A DNA stretch of 64,000 nt from Solirubrobacteraceae bacterium (lineage in GTDB: Bacteria > Actinomycetota > Thermoleophilia > Solirubrobacterales > Solirubrobacteraceae), in the NCBI GenBank assembly GCA_031177685.1, contig JAPSGI010000002.1:1-64000 (forward strand), given 5' to 3'. The notes under the pieces were generated by a model, which saw nothing but the letters and a program-made list of their open reading frames with translations, was not told the DNA's origin and did not search any database. Positions 56,710-64,000 of this stretch are shown piece by piece (the stretch's first letter is position 1; every line of letters begins with the position of its first letter). A program made the translations under genes and the position numbers.

Positions 56710-58225
56710 GCGGAATCCGGCGGGGGAGCCGTCGGGCGCCGAGCTGGCCGCCGGCGTCGCGCGGCGCCTGCGCCGCGCGGGCCTGATCGCCAACGCGACC
56801 GGGGCGATCGACGCCTTCCTCTTCCTACTCTTCCTCGTCCCGATCTCGGGCCCGACCACGGGACGGCCCTCGACCGTGATCGCGGTCAACGCGGCGGTGG
56901 GCGCGCTGTTTTTGTCGTGGACGCTGTGGTTCGCCGCGCGCTGGGGGCAGCGCGAGTACCTCGCGCGCACCACATGGCTGCGCGCGGAGCGCCCGGCCAC
57001 CGAGGAGGAGCGCGACGAGGTCCTGCGCTATCCCGTGACGGCTGCGGGGATCTCGGTCGCGATGTGGGTACTCGCCGCCCTGACGTTCACGTCGCTCAAC
57101 GCATTCCTGCTGCCGGCGCGGGCGGTGGCGGTCAGCTGCGTGACGCTCCTGCTGGCGGGAATGACCACCGCCGCGATCACGTACCTGCTGGCCGAGCGCA
57201 ACCTGCGGCCGGTGACGGCGCGGGCGCTGGCCTCGGGGCCGCCGCCGCGGCCGGCCTCGCTCGGCGTCTCGGCGCGGCTGCTGGTCGCGTGGACGCTGGC
57301 GACCGGCGTGCCGGTCCTGGGGATCGGCGCGGTCGCGCTCGCCGACATCGCGCGCGGGGAGGCCGAGGGCGGCACGGTGGCCGGGGCGACGCTGTTCCTG
57401 GTCGTGCTGGCCCTGGGCGTCGGCCTGCTGGCGATCGTGCTGGCCGCGCGCTCGGTGGCCGAGCCGCTCGCCGCCGTGCGCGTTGCGGCGGAGCGGGTCG
57501 CGGCGGGCGACTACAGCGCGCGCGTGGAGGTGGACGACGCCAGCGAGGTGGGGCTGCTGGAGGCGGGGTTCAACCGGATGGCCGCGGGCCTGGAGGAGCG
57601 CGAGCGCCTGCGCGACCTGTTCGGCCGCCACGTCGGCGCGGACGTCGCCCGGGCGGCGATGGAGCGCGAGGTGCGCCTCGGCGGCGAGGAGCGCGAGGTC
57701 GCGGCTCTGTTCGTCGACCTGGTGGGCTCCACGGCGCTGGCCGCGCGCCGGCCGCCCGCGGAGGTCGTCGAGCTGCTCAACCGTTTCTTCCGCGCCGTGG
57801 TGGAGACCGTGGAGGCGCACGGCGGCCTGGTCAACAAGTTCCAGGGCGACGCGGCGCTGTGCGTGTTCGGCGCGCCGGTGGAGCGGGAGCGTCCGGCGGC
57901 CGACGCCCTGGCCGCGGCGCGGCGGCTGCGCGCCCGCCTGCACGCCGAGGTGCCGGACCTCGACTTCGGCATCGGCGTGTCGGCCGGCACCGCGGTGGCG
58001 GGGAACGTCGGCGCCGAGCGGCGCTTCGAATACACGGTGATCGGCGATCCCGTCAACGAGGCGGCGCGCCTGTGCGACCTGGCCAAGCAGCGTTCCGAGC
58101 GCCTACTGGCCTCGGAAGCCGCGGTCCGCGACGCGGGGGTCCCCGAGGCGGGCCAGTGGGAGGTGGGCGAGCCGGTCGTCCTGCGCGGACGCGACGCGGC
58201 CACGCGCCTCGCGACGGCCGTGTAG
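56675..58225 (+). CDS. Membrane class III cyclase with HAMP domain, second copy
   Basis: The 516-aa product has an N-terminal six-helix membrane region (about 30-260), a HAMP domain (SVAEPLAAVRVAAERVAAGDYSARVEVDDASEVGLLEAGFNRMAAGL) and a cyclase domain with LFVDLVGSTALAAR (metal Asp), NKFQGDAALCVFGAP and YTVIGDPVNEAARL. Lys and Asp specificity residues fit an adenylate cyclase. It resembles the protein at 33720. ATG 56675 overlaps the oxygenase; GTG 56693 is possible. A link between apocarotenoid formation and cAMP signalling is a guess from gene order. Confidence 0.8.
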   Translation: MGNSSAVSFPAERNPAGEPSGAELAAGVARRLRRAGLIANATGAIDAFLFLLFLVPISGPTTGRPSTVIAVNAAVGALFLSWTLWFAARWGQREYLARTTWLRAERPATEEERDEVLRYPVTAAGISVAMWVLAALTFTSLNAFLLPARAVAVSCVTLLLAGMTTAAITYLLAERNLRPVTARALASGPPPRPASLGVSARLLVAWTLATGVPVLGIGAVALADIARGEAEGGTVAGATLFLVVLALGVGLLAIVLAARSVAEPLAAVRVAAERVAAGDYSARVEVDDASEVGLLEAGFNRMAAGLEERERLRDLFGRHVGADVARAAMEREVRLGGEEREVAALFVDLVGSTALAARRPPAEVVELLNRFFRAVVETVEAHGGLVNKFQGDAALCVFGAPVERERPAADALAAARRLRARLHAEVPDLDFGIGVSAGTAVAGNVGAERRFEYTVIGDPVNEAARLCDLAKQRSERLLASEAAVRDAGVPEAGQWEVGEPVVLRGRDAATRLATAV

Positions 58226-58264
58226 TTTCGCCCGACACGGATGTCCCGAGCGAAGGAGGGGGAG

Positions 58265-58720
58265 ATGCACGCAGGCACGGCGAGGGTGGTCGGCCCGAAG
58301 GGCGACTTCGCGCTCGTCGAGCACCCGATGCCGCCGCGCGCGCTGGCCGCGCCGCTGCACCGGCACACCCGCGAGGACGAGTACAGCTTCGTGCTCGAGG
58401 GCCGGATGGGCGCGCTGCTGGGCGAGGAGGTGCTGGAGGCGGGCCCGGGCGACCTCGTCTTCAAGCCGCGCGACCAGTGGCACACGTCCTGGAACGCCGG
58501 CGACGAGCCCTGCCGGATTCTCGAGATCGTCGCCCCGGCCGGGTTCGAGCGGTTCTTCGCCGAGCTGGTCGACCTGGGGGGCGCCGCGACCGCGCCGCCC
58601 GACGAGCTGGGCGCGCTGGCCCAGCGCTACGGGCTCGAGCTGCAGCCGGAGTCCATCCCCGAGCTGCTCGAGCGCTTCGACCTGCGGATGGGCGACCCCG
58701 CGACCGTCGGGCTCGGCTGA
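58265..58720 (+). CDS. Cupin-domain protein
   Basis: The 151-aa product has a cupin barrel: LHRHTREDEYSFVLEGRMGALLG (metal ligands H, H, E, about 31-53) and GDLVFKPRDQWHTSWNAG (H). The C-terminal helices (about 100-150) are typical of quercetinase-like actinobacterial cupins. AAGGAGGGG sets ATG 58265; an in-frame ATG at 58241 is less likely. Substrate unknown. Confidence 0.8.
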   Translation: MHAGTARVVGPKGDFALVEHPMPPRALAAPLHRHTREDEYSFVLEGRMGALLGEEVLEAGPGDLVFKPRDQWHTSWNAGDEPCRILEIVAPAGFERFFAELVDLGGAATAPPDELGALAQRYGLELQPESIPELLERFDLRMGDPATVGLG

Positions 58721-58752
58721 GCCGGTCGTCGAGCCCGAGGCACGGGACGGAC

Positions 58753-59736
58753 GTGGGAATCGAGTTCGACGTCGAGCCGCATCGCGCGGAATGGAGTCCG
58801 GGGGAGGAGGTGACCGGGGAGATCGTCGTCGCCCGCGGCGGCGACGCCGGCGCCACCACCGTCTATCTGCGCTACGTGGCGCACCAGCCCGGCGTGCGCG
58901 ACCGGGTGCTGCGCGAGGCGGTGGTGGAGACGCTGCGCCGGGGCGCGCTGGCCGATGGCGAGCGCCTGCCGTTTCGCCTCGCGCTTCCGCCGGACGCCCT
59001 CCCGAATGTGGGGACGGGCGAGACGCGCCGCGCGTGGTCGGTGGGCGCCAAGATCGCCGCGGCGTCCGGCCCGGTGCACGGTGCGCGCGACATCGACGTC
59101 GCGGCAGGGCCGGGCGCGGCGCCCGCGCAGGCGACCGGTACCGCGGGCCGCCGCCTGCTGCGCGAGCGCCTCGGCTTCGGCGGCACCTGGGCGCTGGCGG
59201 CCGCCGTCCTGTTCGGCCTCGCGTTCTACCTCCTGGCCGCCGGGATCCTCGTCGCGACGCTGGGCGACGCCTCGGGCGGGGAACGCTGGCTGCTGGTGGT
59301 CGCGGGCGCGCTCGCGCTGGCGGCCGGCTCCCTCGGTTTGGCGATCACGGTGCCGCGGCGGGCCAAGCACCTCGATCTGGCGCTGGACTTCGCCGAGCTT
59401 CCCGCGGGCGGCACGGTGTCGGGAACGCTGTGGAACCGCGAACCGGGGACGCCGGTCGAGCTCGCGGCCGTGTGCCGGCGCACGACGGCGCGGTTCGGCC
59501 GGTTCGGGGAGTCCGGGCCGCTGGGTTCCTGGGCGTCGCAGTCCACGCTCGCGGCGTGTCCGGCGCGTGTGGATCCGGCGGCCGCCGAGCAGCGCTTCTC
59601 CATCGACCTGCCCGCCGAAGGGCCGCAATCGGGTCGCGGCGGTCTGTCCACGACGACGTGGTGGGTCGTCGCGAAGGTCCCGGCGAGCGGACGCCGGTAC
59701 GCCTGCGTGCTGGAGCTGCTCGACGTGGGGGCCTAG
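58753..59736 (+). CDS. Membrane protein with arrestin-like N-terminal domain
   Basis: The 327-aa product begins GIEFDVEPHRAEWSPGEEVTGEIVVARGG and RLPFRLALPPDALPNVGTGETRRAWSVGAKI, the pattern of SpoOM/arrestin-like beta sandwiches. Two membrane segments follow (about 140-165, TWALAAAVLFGLAFYLLAAGILVAT; about 175-198), then a second beta-rich domain with GTVSGTLWNREPG. The function is unknown; a scaffold or surface role is possible. Start GTG 58753. Shares CTAG with bioD. Confidence 0.65.
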   Translation: MGIEFDVEPHRAEWSPGEEVTGEIVVARGGDAGATTVYLRYVAHQPGVRDRVLREAVVETLRRGALADGERLPFRLALPPDALPNVGTGETRRAWSVGAKIAAASGPVHGARDIDVAAGPGAAPAQATGTAGRRLLRERLGFGGTWALAAAVLFGLAFYLLAAGILVATLGDASGGERWLLVVAGALALAAGSLGLAITVPRRAKHLDLALDFAELPAGGTVSGTLWNREPGTPVELAAVCRRTTARFGRFGESGPLGSWASQSTLAACPARVDPAAAEQRFSIDLPAEGPQSGRGGLSTTTWWVVAKVPASGRRYACVLELLDVGA

Positions 59737-60404
59737 AGCCAGTCGTCGAGCGGGAGGTCCGCGCCCGCCTCGGCCAGGTCGGCCGGGTCGGAGGACGTCC
59801 GGCGCAGGCCGGTCACGGTGACGTAGCCGATGCGGGCGATCGTCTCGCGGTTGGAGCGCTCGAGTTCCGAGGGGTCGCCTGGCCACGGGGTCAGCACGAC
59901 CCCCGCGACGGGGAGCCCGACCGCGCGCAGCGCCTCCAGCGTGAGCAGCGTGTGGTTGATCGTGCCGAGGCCCGGCGCCGCGGCGACGACGACCGGCAGG
60001 CCTAGGTCGCGGGCCAGGTCGCGGACGAGGTAGCCCGCGGTCAGCGGGACCAGGATCCCTCCGACGCCCTCGGCCACCAGCACGCGTTCGGCCGCCGCCG
60101 CGCGGGCTGCGCGCAGCAGCTCGGCCGGCTCGATCTTCTCGCCGGCGAGCCGGGCCGCCAGATGCGGCGCGACCGGCGGCCCGAAGCGCAGCGGCCCGAC
60201 CGCCTGGGGCTCTCCGCCGGCCGCCGCGGCGAGCAGCTCGTGGTCCGCGGGCCAGCCGTCCGCCGGCGGCGCGTCGGTGCCGGTGACCACGGGCTTCCAC
60301 GCCACGACCGGCTCGCCCCGCGAGCGCAGCGCCGCGCACACCGCGGCGGCGACGACGGTCTTGCCGACGCCCGTCCCGGTCCCCGTGACGAACAGTCCGC
60401 GCAT
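59733..60404 (-). CDS. bioD: Dethiobiotin synthetase
   Basis: The 223-aa enzyme forms the ureido ring of biotin from DAPA, CO2 and ATP. It has the Walker A FVTGTGTGVGKTVV (about 5-18), AWKPVVTG, VAEGVGGILVPL and GTINHTLLTLEALR. Last gene of the bioB-bioF-bioD operon, 56 nt after bioF. No bioA is present in the window. Confidence 0.93.
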   Translation of the reverse strand: MRGLFVTGTGTGVGKTVVAAAVCAALRSRGEPVVAWKPVVTGTDAPPADGWPADHELLAAAAGGEPQAVGPLRFGPPVAPHLAARLAGEKIEPAELLRAARAAAAERVLVAEGVGGILVPLTAGYLVRDLARDLGLPVVVAAAPGLGTINHTLLTLEALRAVGLPVAGVVLTPWPGDPSELERSNRETIARIGYVTVTGLRRTSSDPADLAEAGADLPLDDWL

Positions 60405-60460
60405 CTATCCGCCCACCGCCGTGGACTTGACCGCGTATATCGCGGCTAACTCCACAACGC

Positions 60461-61681
<1,221 letters not shown>

Positions 61682-61687
61682 CGCTGG

Positions 61688-62833
61688 CTACCCGGCGTTC
61701 AGCGCGCCGTCCGGGCGCGGGGGGACCTTGGCCTTCTTGGCGAAGCGCAGCTGGCTCGAGGGGTCCCAGAGCCGGACCTCGACCTCGCCCGCGGGCGTGG
61801 CCGCGTCCAGGTAGTCCTCGACCACGTCGGGCGTCGGCCCCTCCAGCCACCCGGCCCGGTTGTCCGGGCGGGGGTTGGAGCCGTTGTCGGGCTGGCGCGC
61901 GACGTTTAGGCCGAGGTGCTCGAACATCGCGCGGTCCTCCTCGGGCGTGTTGCCCAGCGTGGTGAGGAAGTTGCCCATCATCACGCCGTTGACGCCGGCC
62001 TTGACGGCCAGCGGCTGCAGGTCGCCGATGTTCTCCACGCGCCCGCCGCACAGGCGGAACAGCGCGCGGGGGAGGATCAGGCGGAAGATCGCGATCCACT
62101 TGACCGCCTCCCACGGGTCCATGAAGTCGCGGTCGCCGAACTTCGTGCCGGGCCGCGGGTTGAGCAGGTTGATCGGGACGGAGTCGGGGTCGATCTCGGA
62201 CAGCTCGAAGGCCATCTCCACCCGCTGCTCGGGCGTCTCGCCGAGGTTGAGGATCCCGCCCACGCACGTCTCCAGGCCGGCCTCCTTGACCGCCTCGATC
62301 GTGCGCAGACGGCCCTCGTAGCGCACGGTGCTGGAGACCTCGGGGTAGTAGGAGCGCGCGGTCTCGACGTTGTGGTGCACGCGCTGGATCCCCGCCTCCT
62401 TGAGCGCCTGCGCGCGCGCGACCGACATGTGCCCGATCGACGCGCAGCGCTTGAGGTTGGTGTTCTCCGCCACCAGTCGCGCGCCCGCGAGGATCTTCTC
62501 GAAGTCGCGCTTGGACAGGCCCTGGCCCTGCGTGACCATGCAGAAGCGGTGCGCGCCCGCGGCCTCGGCGGCGCGCGCGTGCTCGAGGATCTGCTCGGGG
62601 TCCATCATCGCGTGCATGGGCGTTTCGGCCTCGGCGAAGCGCGACTGCGCACAGAAGCCGCAGTCCTCGGCGCAGCCGCCGGACTTGGCGTTGACCAGCG
62701 AGCACATGTCGGTGGAGTCGCCGAAGCGCTCGACGCGCGCCTGCCAGGCACGCTCGACCAGCGCCTCGATCGCTTGGGGGTCGCGGAGCAGGCCGAGCTC
62801 CAGCGCCTCCTCCCGGGAGATGAGGGGGGGCAT
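61688..62833 (-). CDS. bioB: Biotin synthase
   Basis: The 381-aa radical SAM enzyme inserts sulphur into dethiobiotin. It has CAEDCGFCAQS (the CxxxCxxC cluster ligands, about 54-61), VTQGQGLS, HHNVETA, GGILNLGET and LNPRPGT. The C-terminal 45 residues go beyond shorter homologues. It heads the bioBFD operon; a 24-bp palindrome with a -10 box lies directly upstream. Confidence 0.95.
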   Translation of the reverse strand: MPPLISREEALELGLLRDPQAIEALVERAWQARVERFGDSTDMCSLVNAKSGGCAEDCGFCAQSRFAEAETPMHAMMDPEQILEHARAAEAAGAHRFCMVTQGQGLSKRDFEKILAGARLVAENTNLKRCASIGHMSVARAQALKEAGIQRVHHNVETARSYYPEVSSTVRYEGRLRTIEAVKEAGLETCVGGILNLGETPEQRVEMAFELSEIDPDSVPINLLNPRPGTKFGDRDFMDPWEAVKWIAIFRLILPRALFRLCGGRVENIGDLQPLAVKAGVNGVMMGNFLTTLGNTPEEDRAMFEHLGLNVARQPDNGSNPRPDNRAGWLEGPTPDVVEDYLDAATPAGEVEVRLWDPSSQLRFAKKAKVPPRPDGALNAG

Positions 62834-62834
62834 G

Positions 62835-62858
62835 GGCGCGGAGCCTAGGCTCCGCGCC
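62835..62858. promoter_or_regulatory. 24-bp perfect palindrome upstream of bioB
   Basis: GGCGCGGAGCCTAGGCTCCGCGCC starts one base upstream of the bioB ATG (62833). On the minus strand it contains TAGGCT (62847-62842), a -10 box 8 nt from the start, so the bioB message may be leaderless. It may be a regulatory site or a hairpin ending the upstream gene. It does not resemble BirA, BioR or BioQ sites. Confidence 0.55.
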
Positions 62859-62864
62859 GGACGA

Positions 62865-63914
62865 CTAGCTCACGCCCGCACCGACCTGCGCGAGCGGCGC
62901 CTCGGGCCGCATGCAGTAGGCGCCCTCGGAGTATCCCTCGCCGCGAATTCCCAGCGCCCAGTAGCAGCGAGCCCGGTAGTTCTCCAGCGCGATCGCCGAG
63001 GTCAGCTCGACCAGCTGCGCCTCGTCGAAGTGCTCGCGCAGCTGCGCGAACAGCTCGTCGCTGACCTCCACCGGCGTGCGCGAGATCCCCGCGGCGTAGT
63101 CGAGCACCAGCTTCTCGACCTCGCTGAAGCGGTCGGACTCGCGGTAGTGGGGCAGCGCGCGCATGTCGTCGTCGGAGATGCCGTGGTCGCGCAGCTCCTG
63201 CGAGCCGAAGTCCAGGCACCACTCGCAGCCTGCCAGCGCGGCGGCCTTCATCGCGCCCAGGTCCTTTATCCGCACCGGGACGCGGCGCGAGCGCTCGGTC
63301 GCCAGCTCGAGCAGTCCCCAGCCCGCGAGCAGCGGCGGGTGGTGGGCGAACACGGCCACCGGTGCGGCCACGCGCCCGGTCATGCGCCGGCTCTGGCGGA
63401 AGGCGTAGCGCACGATCGGGTTGCGCGAGCGCTCCACCCGGCGGATCCGGGCGTCGCCGTCGCCTGGCCGCGCACCGGCGGCCGCGGGCCGCCCGGCCCG
63501 CGCCAGCAGCGCAACCAGGACCAAGGGCGCCAGCACCGTGAGCGCGAGCGTCACCACGTTGCCCACCGCGTCCGTCGTGCTGTAGGGCTCCAGCTCGCCC
63601 AGGTGCCAGACCGCGTGCGGGACCGCCCACAGCAGCCACGAGACGAGCGCGATCCACACCAGCGTGCGCCCCAGCAGGACGGCCGCGGCCAGCATCAGCA
63701 GGCCGGTGGCCAGGAACAGCGCGCCCACGTCGGTCAGCAGGTGCTCGTTGTACGCGGGCAGCGCCGACACCCAGCCGCCGCGCCCGGCGGGGAAGTCGTC
63801 GTAGAAGGACTGCGGGAAGAACAGCGCCCAGACGCCGTTCATGGTCTGGATGAGGCCAAGCGACGCCAGCACGGCGCGGAAGGCCAGGGGATGGGGTACG
63901 GGACGCTCAGGCAT
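62865..63914 (-). CDS. Fusion of four-helix membrane domain and AhpD/CMD-like domain
   Basis: The 349-aa protein has four hydrophobic segments in residues 10-140 (FRAVLASLGLIQTMNGVWALFF; GALFLATGLLMLAAAVLL; LVWIALVSWLLWAVPHAVWHL; VTLALTVLAPLVLVALL), then a carboxymuconolactone decarboxylase/AhpD-like domain with CEWCLDFG (the CxxC redox pair, about 227-234) and a helical end. AhpD-like proteins reduce peroxidase partners; the membrane part is like DUF4345-type domains. Its start overlaps the end of a TetR-like gene by 8 nt. Confidence 0.8.
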   Translation of the reverse strand: MPERPVPHPLAFRAVLASLGLIQTMNGVWALFFPQSFYDDFPAGRGGWVSALPAYNEHLLTDVGALFLATGLLMLAAAVLLGRTLVWIALVSWLLWAVPHAVWHLGELEPYSTTDAVGNVVTLALTVLAPLVLVALLARAGRPAAAGARPGDGDARIRRVERSRNPIVRYAFRQSRRMTGRVAAPVAVFAHHPPLLAGWGLLELATERSRRVPVRIKDLGAMKAAALAGCEWCLDFGSQELRDHGISDDDMRALPHYRESDRFSEVEKLVLDYAAGISRTPVEVSDELFAQLREHFDEAQLVELTSAIALENYRARCYWALGIRGEGYSEGAYCMRPEAPLAQVGAGVS

Positions 63915-64000
63915 GGGCGGGGCTCCTTTGCTCGACGAGGCGTTCGACCAGGGCGAGGGCTCCCTCGACCCAGGCGGCGACGAAGCGGTCCTCGTCGACG
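63907..64000 (-). CDS. C-terminus of a gene running off the right edge (TetR-like)
   Basis: About 31 codons, ending VAAWVEGALALVERLVEQRSPAHA and stop TGA at 63907, are present. The helical, regulator-like tail and its 8-nt overlap with the membrane-CMD gene suggest a TetR-type repressor of that gene. Only the end is visible, so the family is a guess. Confidence 0.45.
   Translation of the reverse strand, partial: VDEDRFVAAWVEGALALVERLVEQRSPAHA

Overview
The window is GC-rich (about 70 %) bacterial DNA with dense coding, many GTG/TTG starts, 1-4 nt start/stop overlaps and promoters of the TAnnnT type. Gene content (several class III cyclases with HAMP domains, many ECF-type sigma factors, Sfp-type phosphopantetheinyl transferase, SnoaL and MBL-fold enzymes, secreted proteins with basic C-termini) suggests an actinobacterium, most likely a Solirubrobacterales/Thermoleophilia relative. 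That placement is inference from style and content; there is no 16S rRNA gene here.

Layout. 1-9.3 kb: surface/secreted proteins (a small exported protein, a lipoprotein, two tandem lysyl-oxidase-like proteins, an 829-aa beta-helix protein) followed by a family of paralogous glycosyltransferases: three complete copies plus the last 37 codons of a fourth at the left edge. 9.3-15.7 kb: a small natural-product-like locus with a TylF-type methyltransferase whose N-terminus looks frameshifted, a T-C-A-T NRPS that has lost three active-site residues, a phosphopantetheinyl transferase, a stand-alone adenylating enzyme with intact motifs, and a cupin. 15.7-28.4 kb: six ECF-like sigma factors sharing an unusual arginine-rich N-terminal extension, accompanied by four small proteins with a shared RL..L.WP..P..R motif; lysS, tRNA-Lys, an rRNA/tRNA methyltransferase and a fatty acid desaturase lie among them. 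This is the most unusual part of the window.

28.4-37.4 kb: GNAT and methyltransferase genes, a TrpB2-type PLP enzyme, a cysteine-repeat exported protein, a sigma factor fused to a zinc-finger anti-sigma domain, a cyclase, a DUF72 protein, a lytic transglycosylase, a 164-bp element with 15-bp terminal inverted repeats, and tRNA-Leu and tRNA-Glu. 37.5-41.4 kb: an accessory patch next to the tRNAs with two DUF433-like/DUF5615 toxin-antitoxin pairs and a PIN-domain protein, of visibly lower GC.

41.4-64 kb: mostly housekeeping and metabolic genes: a large exported protein, glyoxalase I and an MBL hydrolase (divergent), an ABC1/UbiB-type kinase, a DedA/TVP38 membrane protein, pyruvate kinase, more MBL hydrolases, metF, a YgjP-like metallopeptidase, a PadR regulator divergent from a carotenoid oxygenase, a second cyclase, and a bioB-bioF-bioD operon. 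Many of these genes have a TAnnnT box 6-10 nt before the start codon and so look leaderless, and five convergent pairs share one CTAG as both stop codons.
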